From Holtermannia corniformis (Eukaryota; Basidiomycota; Tremellomycetes; Holtermanniales), in contig BCIJ01000002.1 of assembly GCA_001599935.1 (NCBI GenBank), positions 518,783-582,782 on the forward strand: 64,000 nt of DNA, read 5' to 3'. Position 1 is the first letter of the stretch. Each line of letters begins with the position of its first letter. The position numbers and the translations under genes are program-made. The notes under the pieces are model-generated. The model was not told the DNA's origin and made no database searches. It was given only the letters and a program-made list of their open reading frames with translations. Positions 45,605-56,779 of the stretch are shown piece after piece.

Positions 45605-46270
45605 TTACTTTGCAATTCCCGCCCTGTATATGCGGCGCTCTGTCACCCAAGTGATCGCTGGATACACTTGTGTGATAGCGGCCGAGTCTGCAAGGCGGGC
45701 GCGTGACTCGACTCACGGGCACCACCGTTTCCGACGAATTGACCGTTGGAGATGTATGTGTAACCACCAGGTCCGAAACGTTCCTCGGCCGCCATCCGCT
45801 TGTCTAACAAGAGTCAGCATTGCGACAGCCGTCACTGCTCGGAAAACTCACAGATCAGCCAGAAGGCATGCAAGTGACCCCTATTCCAATCGTCAGCACA
45901 GACTGGCGGGGCCGCCCAAGCCAAGCACGTACGGAAGGTAGCCCTAGAAGCAAGCTCAGTGAGTGATTCTAATGACGACGCACAAGTACGGACCAGGATA
46001 GTCAAGGCAATGTTGCTGGCCTGGTGTCAGCATGTGCATTGGGTATGGAAGGTCGAGTACACACATCAAGAGATCACACGAGCATCCGGCAATGAAGCTG
46101 TGAGGTGAAACGTTAGTCGGGAATCCTTTGACGAGGTGTAGCGGCCTGAGATACGAACGCAGCTGCTGCTGGAGGGAAGATGATTGCCACCTTGCGCGTC
46201 GTCAGCGTGTGCCAGCATTCCACCACGATCCGCTTACGAGGACGAGAAGGATGTCTGAGCCCTTGACCAT
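45605..46270 (-). CDS. PMP3: Plasma membrane proteolipid 3 (Pmp3/RCI2 family)
   Basis: Eight tiny exons spell the family pattern. MVKGSDILLVL, VAIIFPPAAAA, FIAGCSCDLLI, NIALTIL, GYLP and GHLHAFWLIY lead into KRMAAEERFGPGGYTYISNG. Exons: 46238-46270, 46159-46190, 46065-46097, 45994-46015, 45933-45943, 45852-45880, 45717-45803, then 45605-45687. All introns are GT-AG and the frame closes throughout. The exon at 45933-45943 is only 11 nt. Pmp3 is a two-span protein that controls membrane potential and salt and cation tolerance. The final 29-nt intron (45688-45716) is doubtful; without it the protein ends at 45643. It is divergent from RRP40 with 228 nt between starts. Confidence 0.88.
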
Positions 46271-46498
46271 GTTTCTATGTGTATTGCAGGAGTGTGTAGA
46301 TGCGTGCTGTCGCTGTCCTGGTTGCGAGCAGGGCAGCAAGCGGTGCTGGCGAGTGGCAAAGGAAGGTTACGTCATTCCCTTGTTCGGCAAATGGGATCAA
46401 ACGGAAACAAACGCAGCAAAGAATAATCGCAATTGTGCAACCCTCCACCGATCCAAGTACAACCACGCTGCTTGGACAGAGCCGACTTCACACTGAGA

Positions 46499-47758
46499 AT
46501 GAGCACGACACTGCTCCTCCCAGGATCACAGCTGCCAGAGAGCTCAAGCTCAAAGCTCAGACTCGGGCCGGGAACGGCAGCAGCCGTGTCACGGACACCG
46601 CAACAATCGGCCGCAAGTCAGTATGTCGCGACCAAGATGGGATTGCTGCATACAAGTCGAGGCAAAGATGGGAGTGAGCGCATGTGGGTCGAAGGCAACT
46701 CGAAAAGGGTAAGTGTCTGTGACGCGTTTCCATGTCTATCCTGGACTCGCAGACTGGCCACAACGCAGATCCTCCATGTGCATGGACGCACGTTGAGAGG
46801 TATCGCACACGTTACGAGTTTCTGCAGACCGCGGCATTGTGGAAAAGCTGCGGCTGCAAGGAGATCTAAGGTCCTACACACGGCGTTCGAAATGCGGTCT
46901 GAAGCCGTTCTGGAGTTGCGATATACGGCGTGCGCCCTCGCATCTGTTTTCCGTGCATAACAGCCTTCGCAGACATCTGCCTAAACGGGATTCTATCTAG
47001 ACTTTCTTGACACAGTGCAGCGTTGCAATCGCTCTGCTCGCACTCGACGATCTAAGCTCGAGTTCTTCCACTTCTCGAGCTGCCCGGCGTTCGGAGCACT
47101 CCCGCCTGGGTTGCGTAGTATGTTTGCTGACCACTCCTGCAGTACCTTCCAGCGACAGGCGAGTCGGTCCTTGGTACAATCATCGCCCGACATGCCGAGG
47201 GATACCGAGTCGACATTGGGTCTGCGCAGACCGCTGCCTTGAACGCGTTGTCGTTCGAGGGTGCGACCAAGCGAAGTAAACCAAACCTGAAGGTGTGCCA
47301 ACCTTCGCTTGTCGCGCGCGAGCTCTGCTGATCACTCAGGTCGGGACGTTGGTGTATGCGAGGGTATCACTGGCCAACCGGGATATGGAACCCGAGCTCG
47401 AATGCGTGGACGCGGCGACAGGACGGGCAGATGGGTTTGGCGAGCTGAAGGGCGGATTGATGGTCCAGTGCTCGCTCCAGACGTGTCGGACGTGAGTCGA
47501 CTGCGACGCCGCGTACATTTCGCTCAAGTCACCAGGTTACTGTCATCAAAGAACCCGATCCTGCCCACCATCGCGGCCAAGTTCCCTTTCGAGACAGCGA
47601 TTGGGACCAACGGCCGCATCTGGGTCAAGGCTGACAGTGTCGGCCGCACCATCCTGCTCAGCCGCGTCATCACCGCCGTCGATTCAGGTGATCTCGTTCC
47701 CGTCGAGGGCAAAGCTGGGATCGAAGCGTTTGCGAGGCAGATCGGACGTCTAGAGTAA
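46499..47758 (+). CDS. RRP40: Exosome cap subunit Rrp40 (EXOSC3)
   Basis: Exons 46499-46708, 47143-47292, 47340-47491 and 47536-47758 give 244 residues. The N-terminal domain starts MSTTLLLPGSQLPESSSSKL with LGPGTAAAV. The junction EGNSKR-YLPATGESVLGTII matches the yeast SSKRYIP segment entering the S1 domain. VGTLVYARVSLANRDMEPEL, then CVDAATGRADGFGELKGG, and FETAIGTNGRIWVK in the KH domain complete the family. Rrp40 forms part of the trimeric cap that guides RNA into the exosome. Intron 1 is 434 nt, about eight times the usual size here, and is listed separately. Confidence 0.95.
46709..47142 (+). other. Outsized 434-nt intron of RRP40 with a strong hairpin
   Basis: The donor GTAAGTG and acceptor CTCCTGCAG are good, and the join is forced by the conserved protein. 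Inside, 46824-46857 can fold into an 11-bp stem with one bulged A (GCAG-A-CCGCGGC pairing with GCTGCGGCTGC) around an 11-nt loop. It could host a small RNA such as an H/ACA snoRNA, though no clear H box was found. No coding segment was recognised in it. Confidence 0.5.
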
Positions 47759-48176
47759 TCGGGCGATGCAGTCGGTGACGCAATCAAACACCATCGTGGT
47801 CTAGCAGACGGGATAGCGTGTGGACATGACATCGCTCTTGCCGTTGCAACCAATCGATACTTACTTAGCCCACGATCGATCACCCCGCAACCGATGCTGA
47901 CGACACCCGGTTCCCCGGGCCAAGTTGGCGGTACCAATTCAGGCACGGGTTCAACCGACTTCTACCGATCCACATCGTGACCGCTGCAGCTTCGATCCGG
48001 GATCAGACCGATGATGAGGTGCTCAGTGTCGTCACTGTTGCGGATCACCTGGTGTGATGCAATGCTGCTGCTCAACAGGTATAAGAAGAGGTGATTGAGC
48101 GCTCGTTGGAACTCACCAAACGCTTTCATCGCTCAACTCAACCAACTTACCCTACCAAACCCAACTTCTATCAACA
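47759..48176. promoter_or_regulatory. Upstream region of CON-6
   Basis: 418 nt between the RRP40 stop and the CON-6 start. The only clear element is the TATA box listed separately. No gene was seen. Confidence 0.4.
48080..48085 (+). promoter_or_regulatory. TATA box of CON-6
   Basis: GGTATAAGAAG lies 92-97 nt before the CON-6 start codon. A regulated, strongly expressed stress or conidiation gene is the type most likely to use a TATA box. Confidence 0.5.
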
Positions 48177-48498
48177 ATGTCTGCCAACCAGGTCGCCGGT
48201 GGTTACAAGGCCGCTATCAACAACGACAACGTCTCGAAAGACAAAAAGAGCGAGCTCAAATCCAAGCTTGATGACTTGGAGTCCTCGGGCGATGTTACCA
48301 CTGGCGAAAAGGACGACTCGACCAAGAACGAGGGGTGAGACTTCTATGTCTTAATGATACTTCGCACTCGCTGACAAACGATCCAGCAACGTGATTGGGG
48401 GCTACAAGGCTACTCTCAAGAACCCCAACGTCGGCGACGAGGCCAAGGAGAACGCCCGCCAGAAGCTCGCCGAGCACGGTGTGGAGGAGGACAACTAA
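48177..48498 (+). CDS. CON6: Con-6 family conidiation/stress protein
   Basis: Two exons (48177-48334, 48387-48498) give 89 residues with two Con-6 repeats: GGYKAAINNDNVSKDKKSEL near residue 8 and GGYKATLKNPNVGDEAKENA near residue 57. The protein is very hydrophilic and probably disordered, as in other members, which accumulate in spores or under stress. The exact role of Con-6 proteins is not settled. The intron is 52 nt. Position and TATA box suggest an abundant regulated transcript. Confidence 0.93.
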
Positions 48499-48714
48499 AT
48501 GCTCCCAAAGAGGACAGCGACAATACTTGTATCCCGCTTGTACATGATATGTGAAGCATAATTGAAGTCGTCTTGTTACGCATAGCGCGTCGCCTACCCA
48601 CTGTGCATAAAGTGCCACACACACAGTCGCCACAGTCAGCAGTCGCGGACGGTTTATCCGGTGCATGTTCGCGTACCTGTCATGCCGCCGTCTTGAGCCG
48701 ATCAGTTCAACACC

Positions 48715-49471
48715 ATGTCCAAGCCCTACTCTACCCAGCTACTCGAGACCTTTCCATCCCTATCAGATTGGTCAAACGATACTCTGAAAGATCTCCTTGC
48801 GGATGATCGCCTGCTCGAGGCCTTCCTGTACACGCTGCCCGAGGTTCAGCAGGCGGCCAAAGAGGTCGAGCGGCTGAGTCGGGAGAACGAGGCGATGGCC
48901 GGTGAGGCGCCCACAATCATAAGAGAACATGACTGCTGATAATTGTAGAACACAATCTAGCCCTACAGAATGAACTCCTGGCCGTACGATCCGCAGCGGC
49001 ATCGTCGTATGCCAATGCGCAGCACCTCAAAGAGCGATGGGCCGAGGTCGAGAGGCAGCAAGCGGCTTTGTACCAGGTCAGCCTCATTCACGCGTATCAG
49101 TCTCACCTAACAAGACTCTGGAGAAATACCGCCCATCCTTCCTTCACCTCCGACTGCGTCACTCCATCACGGCGCAAGATAACATTTCAGAATCACTAGC
49201 GGCCGCGTTCATCGAGCGAGGCCCATCCCCAACTAGTCGAGTCGATTCACCTGCACTCGGAGCCACGCCGGAATCTGGACGTGCTACGCCGGTCGCACAG
49301 GATAAGGTCTGTGTCTCGTCAATGTGTCGCTTCCAAGGCTCATCCCTTGTTTAGACCAAGGCCTTGGACGAGTTTTTGCGCGAGTTCAAAGCGACGCGCA
49401 AGACGTTTCACAAGCGTGCGATCTGGGCTGAACGGTGGAACCGCGGAGAAGTGGCTTGGCGGGATGATTGA
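48715..49471 (+). CDS. VPS37: ESCRT-I subunit Vps37 (Mod(r) domain)
   Basis: It starts MSKPYSTQLLETFPSLSDWS. DTLKDLLADDRLLEAFLYTL leads to a coiled coil (AAKEVERLSRENEAMAG). EHNLALQNELLAVRSAAASS and LKERWAEVERQQAALYQ continue the Mod(r) helices. After introns, KYRPSFLHLRLRHSITAQDN and ISESLAAAFI follow, then ALDEFLREFKATRKTFHKRA ending WRDD at 49469-49471. Vps37 stiffens the ESCRT-I stalk with Vps23 and Vps28 and helps sort ubiquitinated cargo at endosomes. Four introns of ordinary length. Confidence 0.9.
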
Positions 49472-49560
49472 GGCCGTTGTGGGACTTTGTACAAGTTGTA
49501 TCGCTGCCATGTACCATCCCGTGCCATTCGTGATATCATACAGGTTGCCGCGCCGATCCA

Positions 49561-51453
49561 TCACTTTGACTTAGTCCTCGCCCAGCCCAGGTACCCATCT
49601 TTATCCTTCTCACACTTACGCCCCACGACCTCCCTCACGACTGCCCCTACCTCCTTCAACCTCTCGGGCACATCGCCGAACCGCTTTTGCCGCGCCTGCA
49701 AGCTCTGCACAAGCTCCTCCTCGGTCACCTTGAACGCGCCACTCGACGTATCGTTGCCCAGCACATGGTCGCGGATCTTGAGCTCGGAAGGTAATCCAAA
49801 CTGACGAAAGTTACCCCAGGTGGAACCGAGAAGCGCTGGGTTGCCGGTACCGCTGGTCGGTAGCGAGAGTTCGGGGGCGTGCTTCAAGACTTTGGAGGCG
49901 GATTTGGTGAAAAATGTTTGGCGAATCGCGTCGGTGCTGATTGAGGGATCGGACGGTGTGGAGGGCTGCCAGGCGGGGTGCGCGGGTTCCTTGACTTTGT
50001 CGATGAGTAGGTGAGTCACGCCGAGGACGAAATCGTCGGTTGCGGAAGACTGCAGTATGCGTGAGCGAATGCGCGCACTCGACACCCTATGACGACCTAC
50101 ACAGAAGGCGGTCGCCATGTTGACATCTGCGCGTGTCAGCCCAAGCTGCCAGCGCTACACATCCACATACCATTCCGCAACACCTCGTCGAGCTTCTTGA
50201 CTTCTTTCGCCCGCTTGATCCCTTCGAGGGCAACCTTGAGCGCTGTCGGGCTTCGCTGCTTGATCAACGCCAGCTGCGTGCCGGCCCACTTTGCTACCTC
50301 GCCTTGGTTCGCCGCCTCAGTCTCAAGGTTCGCAATGATCCCTTCGAGATCATGGCGCTTGGTATCAAATGCCTTGTCAAGAAACGCGCGGATTGGCCCT
50401 TGGATGGCGGTACCGAGCTGCGAGGAGCCAGTCGAGGCATGCGTGGTGATGATCGCTGACAGCTGCTCCAATGTTGGTTCTGCGAGCTCTGCGAGCTGCT
50501 TGAGCACGGTCGGGATAGCCGACTCGGCGATATAGTGCGTTGCCAAGCCCAACTCGCTGTTGCCGTCAGCCCGTATCCGTGTTGCTCAAACCCAGTACGC
50601 ACTAGACGTCACGTCCAACAATTGTCTGACCCGTCAACGCCAGCCAAGTGCCGATCTCGCCGTCAAGCTGAGCAAGATAGAAGTTGGTGCCGACATCAGG
50701 CGCATAGCCAATGATGGTTTCGGGCATGGCAAACTTGGTTTTCTCTGTTGCAATACGGAGCCTGGCGGGTAACGCGAGACCTGCGCCGCCTCCCACTGCA
50801 GAGTCAGTAGCCGTAGAGGTAATTGAGACACCACATACTGGTGATGCCGTGCATGATGGCCACATAAGGCTTGCCGAGTCGAGCGAGCGCCCAATTGAGC
50901 TCAAACTCGGCCTTGAAGAACTCGAGGCCCGTTTTGCCGATCCCAGTCTCTGCCTTTTCCTTGGCGACATTCTGAATCACCGCTACAGAGACTCAGCCAC
51001 CGAGACCACATCCATTGTGAGGCACTTACTCTTGACATCACCGCCGGCGCAAAACGCAACGCTGTCACCAGTGCCGACAATGACTTTGCAAAGATCCGAC
51101 TCGTGCCATTGCTGCCTTGTCAGTAGCACTCTGATACCTAGACCAACACCCACCTTGATCTTGGCATGCAGCGAGTCGATCATCGGCTTGTTCAGGGCAT
51201 TCCTCGCTTTTGACCGATTGAGTTTGTAGATCCGAGCATTGTTGTCAGAGCTATACAGCACAGGTTGCTCCTTTGTAACTCATTAGCTTTACTGCTAGCT
51301 GACGCCGAAGCTCTTGACAGTACATACAACTTCGGCTGAGCTGGCATTCCGAGGGGCTGTGCTGGACATGGCGACGTGCTGGTTGATCTGAGCGATACGA
51401 GCTGCAGCGACCGAGCTGGAAGGCATGCGAGCGCGTAGCGACTGTCTCAGCAT
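49561..51453 (-). CDS. EHD3: 3-hydroxyisobutyryl-CoA hydrolase / mitoribosomal mS47
   Basis: The N-terminus [20 protein letters not shown] is a clear mitochondrial presequence. The crotonase fold follows: [25 protein letters not shown] holding the oxyanion-hole glycine pair, [40 protein letters not shown], and [20 protein letters not shown]. The end is [13 protein letters not shown] at 49561. The enzyme hydrolyses 3-hydroxyisobutyryl-CoA in valine breakdown. In yeast the same protein, Ehd3, is also a small mitoribosomal subunit component (mS47), so a double role is possible here. About six short introns. An in-frame ATG at 51483 is an alternative start. Confidence 0.92.
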
Positions 51454-51927
51454 TCTCTGGGCGCCGCTGAAGATGGTTGACACTGATCAGCTGAGCAACG
51501 GCGGAGGACGCCCGAGGACGCACCGGTTCTAAGACTCGGCGCCTGGCCGACTTGCTGTCTGATCAATGACGAGTGTTTCGACTCGGGAATGCATATGATC
51601 CCTCGCAGGATTCCTGTGCGAAGCAGCGTCCCAGTCGTCGCCGCCGTCACTGTCGGTCAGCTCGGTCTCGGCATTCGTCCCCACCGCGACCATTCTCGAT
51701 TGTCAGCTCGGCTCAGTTTAACGACCACAACGCATCCTACACTTGTCATAGGCCATCACCGGGAGCTCTGTACAACCCAGACTATCAGCTCAAGGATAGG
51801 GAATCACCCATGTAAGCCAAACTTGCCACTGTCTGTGCATAAGCACCATGGAGCTCATCGTGCCCAACTTTTGACAGCAGATCGAGTGTGCTTGAAGCAG
51901 CTTGCCAACGTCGACGTCCAGGTCATA
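51454..51927. promoter_or_regulatory. Divergent promoter between EHD3 and the ubiquitin E2 gene
   Basis: About 440-470 nt between divergent starts. No recognised gene or TATA box. Short frames at 51573-51996 overlap the E2 leader and appear spurious. Confidence 0.4.
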
Positions 51928-53039
51928 ATGTCAAGATCGAGCAATACTCCTAATCCTGTACGTTCTGTGCTAGTTTCTCGCCGTCGACACCACTGACAAG
52001 CTCGTGCAGATGGCGGCGAAGCGGATCAAGAAAGAGGTATGCTGCCCGGCCCGCTTACAAAGTCCCTTATGCTAATGCACCATAGATGGCCGACATTGCC
52101 AAGGAAGACCTTGGTGACATTACCATGATCCCGTCCGAAGCCAACATCTTTGAATGGCGAGCTACAATCCCGGGACCGGTTGGTTCTCCATACGAAGGCG
52201 GGTTGTTCCATGTCAGCATCAGATTACCTCCAGACTATCCGTAAGCTTCGGCCAAATGCTTCCTACGCGTCAAGTTGACCTGTGCAGGTTTTCCCCACCG
52301 CATATCCAGTTCGATACCAAGGTCTATCACTGCAACGTCAATGCAAACGGAGGTATCTGTGAGTCCTCGCCATAGCCGTATCACGACACTGCTGACGTTT
52401 CGATAGGTCTTGATGTATGTGATTGCATCGGCCTGGCCCTTGCAGACCACTGACACGCTGTAGCTTCTCAAAAACGCCTGGTCCCCAGCTCTCTCCCTAT
52501 ACAAAGTCATTCTCTCGCTCTCCTCTCTCCTGACCGACCCCAACCCTGCGGACCCGCTGATGACAAGCATCGCAAACCAATACAAGTCAAATCGACAACA
52601 ACACGATGAAACAGCCAGGCAATGGACGAGACAGTACGTCAATCCAGTGCATCTACAGACATGGGCTGAGTCCAACAGGTATGCCATGCCTAAAATTACT
52701 TCGACACAGCCCAAACCCAAGCCTGCGCCCACACGACCCGGTATCAACCGTTCGGCAACGGCTTCGTCGTCTACCTCGCGCTCTCGGCCGTCTCCGCAAC
52801 CGCCTGCCATACCGGCCTCGGTACCTGCCCGCCGTACCGCACGACAAGCAGACGACGTGATCGATCTGCGCGACTCTTCGGAGGACGAGAGCGCTGCTGC
52901 AGAGTCGACGAATCGCGCAACAAAGCGAGCGCGACGGACCCATGGTGACCCCGATCCCACAAACAGCGCCGCCACCGACAGGTCCAGACGGACAAACGGC
53001 GGTGGCGGTTCGAGTTCCGACGTTATCGTGATCGATTAG
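51928..53039 (+). CDS. Ubiquitin-conjugating enzyme E2 with SUMO-interacting-like tail
   Basis: First exons read [19 protein letters not shown] and [13 protein letters not shown]. The UBC fold follows: [40 protein letters not shown], then [13 protein letters not shown] with the active-site Cys, and [20 protein letters not shown]. The domain is of the Ubc4/UBE2D type. The usual HPN tripeptide is HCN here. After QYAMPKIT comes a tail of about 120 residues, Pro/Ser-rich and basic. It has [14 protein letters not shown] and a terminal SSDVIVID, both like SUMO-interacting motifs. The E2 class is certain; the tail role is inference. The stop is at 53037-53039. Five introns of about 45-55 nt. Confidence 0.9.
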
Positions 53040-53175
53040 ACCGGCTAGAGACTGCACTGCAACCCCAATCGCATATCTGCATGGCTCCTTGTTCACTACA
53101 TAGTGTATGCATTACGAATGTCTATGTCACGTCGTGGTCGTCTCTTACAACTTCTGCCTCGGACTTGCACTGCCA

Positions 53176-56100
53176 CTAGCGATGCCAGGACCCCAGTGGG
53201 TATGTGTGATTGGTCGGGATAATGCACTCGCCATTGTTTCGCACTAGACTGATGCTCTTGGGCCCAACGGTATCGGTCGGCACGGCCGCCGCGAAAATGT
53301 CTCCGCTACTCAACGTCAGCCGTTGGTGTCGTGAGATGAGGGCTGACGCACCACCTGTACTCGTTGTACCTGGCGGGCTGCTCGTCGTAAAAGACCTTGT
53401 ACACCGTCTCGCCATCTGAGCCTTTTTGATGGCCATGGCCATAGCTGTGTCTTTCAGTGCATGCCACAAGCTCCGCCCGAGCGTACGCACAATGTGATCA
53501 GCGGCATTGTTGCCAGTGACGTGTACGCCTCGGCCCTTGTCTCTGCCGCTTGCCCTGGTGCCAGCAATCGCGAGATGGATGGCAATGGCGTGACGGGCTG
53601 TTCGAGCTCAATGACACCTGGCGGCACGTAGAACGTATATGTCGACTGCTCAGTGTTCACAATGCTCCTGGAAAGGCATCAGCCTGGCACAGCCTGCTGA
53701 CAATCGACGGACCACACGGCCGTGTCGCTCAACTCGACATGCCACGATCTGTCAATGGTGTTTGCCGGGTGCACTTGTGCAAAGGCACCTAGCGAGTGTT
53801 CTGCCATGCCCTCGGTAGACGGCCGCTTCTTGTTGGTCGGCCGAACACCCATCGGCGTCTTGCCTGCAGACTGCGTGCGTTGACGCCGGACCGGTCCACT
53901 CTCAGTCATAGGTAGCGGAACGTCGCCCACCCTTGGGGATGTTATCGAAGATCGTCTACTACTGCCAAAGTAGTCGCCGCTTATCGACGAGCTCGAGCTG
54001 ATCGGACTGGTTGGAGTCGACCGGCCAACGCCTTGGATCATCTCTTGCGCCGTCACTGTTGAAGCAGCCGTTCGAGCGACGGGCTGGTCCTGACGCGATC
54101 CTGGCGCCCCTGTTCGTCTGCCGTTTTGCGCCACTTGAGCCTTGACCTCCTCGTTGAGGCACACAATCCATCGATTACCGTAGCTGGGATCGCGCAAGAG
54201 CTGCGTCTCCATGTTTGGGTCGTACAGCTCGAGTGCAATCTTGTGCAACTGCGACACGGGATCGCCTTGACCCTCGCCCGGAGGAGACCATAGGCGCATG
54301 TCCGCTGCCGTGTTGCCGCCAACGGCAGTCGATGCACCTTCTACGCGTCGCACAATCAGGCGGGGCGACGTCTCGCCCGTGGTGAGGGACTGCAAGACGA
54401 CGATATTGTTGTAGCAAATCGGTGGTTGGCTGTTGAAGTTGTACACAATCGTACGGGGAACGACGGGATAGTCGGGGAACATTGCGGGAGCAAACCCAGC
54501 ATTAGCAGATACGTTTGGATTGGCGAGGTAGATGATGAAAGCTGTAGTAATCAGTCGCGATCCGGTCACGAGGCGCAGAGGACATACATTCCCAATTTGT
54601 CGGATCAGCACAGAAGCTGTCAAGACCCATTCTCGGTATTGAAGCCGAGCTTTGACCATTTTGCGGGTCCACATCGAAGAAGGAGAGGTCGTCCGAGCCT
54701 TTGTGGGCGTCGAGCTTGGGCTGGACCGACATGTAGCGAGTCGATGACGTCTGTGACCGGACCCGGTTGAACAGCGAGACAGTAGATCCGTTGACGATAT
54801 TCACTGACCAATCAGCACCCCAGAGCCACGACGAAACACACTCACGTTCGCCACTGCCAGCGGCTGCCTTGCTACCGCTCGCCTTCTTCTTGCTTGGCTT
54901 GCTGATGACCTTGATCTCCTTGCTCTCAAACGTTCCGACGGTACACTTGTTCGTGAACTGCGCCTCTAGCTGGTGCGTCGGCGTGAACTGCATACCCATC
55001 TTGACGGGCGGAACCTCGATGCGGACCTGAGCATGAACGCTACGTCGCTTGTCCGAGGCCGTCGAGGTGATGTGCAAATTCTTGGCGGCCACTTTACCGA
55101 CGAGCGGGTCTTCACTGGCTCGCACAGGCTCACTGTTGAGTCTGTCGGTAAGGTCCTGACCATTCGCCAGGGTCCAAGATGGAACTACATCGGCGCCGGT
55201 ATCCGTCTCGCCAGTGAGTGTGATGTTGACGTTTGGAGGAGCAAGAAGAGCAGCAGGACAGGGACTCTGATGGCCTGTCCACCACGACTTGCCAACGAGT
55301 ATGGCCTGTGGCTGCGGGCACAGATAGCTGCGCAAGTTAGTCTCCGTCCAGAGCTGCATCTAGTCTGCTTACCGCTTTTCATTACCATAACTCTTCTGCG
55401 CGACTTTGGGCGTCATGATTGTGATTGAGCGCTCGCCGTGACGGAGCCGATTTTTGCATTGCAGGTACTCGTCGACCCGCGCACTGTAGCGAATCGTCAG
55501 CATAGAGCCACAAGCTGACACTCAACGCACGCCACCAAGCGCTGGTCTACCATCCCGTTCTCGTCCTTGACACCCGGCGCGTCGATATGTATACCCAAGG
55601 CCCCTTGATCCTCGCAAGAATTAGCAGCCACGGTCTGGGTCGCCCAGACGTCGACAGAGCTTGCTGACGAGCTCGAAGCACGACTCTCCATCATGATGTC
55701 GTTGAACGACTTGTTCGGCTTCAGCTGCTGATGCGGCAGCTGATCGGGCGAGATGGTGCCCTGTGGCTGCTGCGGCTGCTGTTGCTGCTGTTGCTGGGTC
55801 GTGTAGTACTCTTGAGGCGGGAACAAGATGCCTTCGAGGTTGATCGCCGACTGCATCGGATGCTCCGCCACTGGCGTCGGGTTCTGCGATACGACAGACG
55901 CCGCGGCGAACGGTTGGCTGAACATGTGCTGCCCATAGCTGAACTGCGGCGTCTCCAGGCGCTCTGGCTCATAGCCTGAACCCGTATCCGTCACCATGGC
56001 CGAAGGGGGCGCCGTGGCGTGGCCGCTAAAGTTTGTGTTGAGAGCCAAGTTGGGACGGTGGGCGTAGCTCTGAGCGCCGCTCATGGTGGAAGGGCCGTCC

Positions 56101-56779
56101 ATCGCGAACGGGAAGGCGTTGCTCTGCGGATCCGCGCCGTCGCGCATGTCAAAGTCAAAGGAGGGCGCCGGATCTTGGCGACCACCAGGCTGGAAGCCAA
56201 GAGCTGGTAGAGGTGCGTTTGGACCTGGAGGCGCTTGTTGCTGCTGCATGTGGTCGTTGTAGTAGAAGGGAGGTTGTGATGCTTGCGACATGTGGCTCGA
56301 AGTTTGAGTCTGCTTGAGAAACATAAGCATAGCCCAGGCGATGCTGATACACGCACATTGACACCAGCCCAGTTCTGGTGACGCCATGCGCTCTGCCCTT
56401 CGACAGCCGACATGGAGCCATCCACCACGACTTGCTCCCCGCCCATGTTTACAGAACGTCGTCTGCCTTCTCTCCGTAGACTTGTATACGAGATTGACCG
56501 GCGGTGACGATGCCCGATAGCAGGATAATCTGCAATCGCCAATCCGTGACTGGGTACGAGATCGATACAGCTCGCAGGCTGAGTCGTATTCAACCAGGTC
56601 GTCGGTGTGGCCGGGGTGACCGTGGTGAGCGTCAGGGGCGGGTAGGTACGCAGAGGACTAGAGGTGCGAATGGTCGGAGTATTTCGGATAGAAGTGGGCG
56701 TCGGATACGGGAACGAGGGGTGTAGCGTGCGCGCGGGCGAGGACGCGGCAGAGGTCGAAATCGGCATAACGGGGAGCAT
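53176..56779 (-). CDS. CSL (CBF1/Su(H)/Lag-1) family transcription factor
   Basis: A long disordered N-terminus (MLPVMPISTSAASSPARTLH, later a Gln run at about 55780-55800) leads to the Rel-like DNA-binding domain. This includes LTIRYSARVDEYLQCKNRLR, TIMTPKVAQKSYGNEKR and YLCPQPQAILVGKSWW. EIKVISKPSKKKASGSK and TVSLFNRVRSQTSSTRYMSV are the linker and beta-trefoil start. The C-terminal domain includes YTFYVPPGVIELEQPV and ISLVRNNGECIIPTNHTYPL, ending SWHR. Metazoan CSL acts in Notch signalling. Fungi lack Notch, and their CSL proteins regulate adhesion, cell division and lipid genes. Introns are numerous; the join into LTIRYSA uses a 59-nt intron. Class F1 or F2 was not determined. Confidence 0.9.

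Noticed and set aside
46883..46900. GCGTTCGAAAT, T-loop-like, in the RRP40 intron
   Set aside because: No matching T-stem, anticodon arm or acceptor stem could be built around it, so a tRNA is not supported.
48573..48806. Plus-strand frame overlapping the VPS37 start
   Set aside because: Wrong frame relative to the conserved Vps37 start; a shadow.
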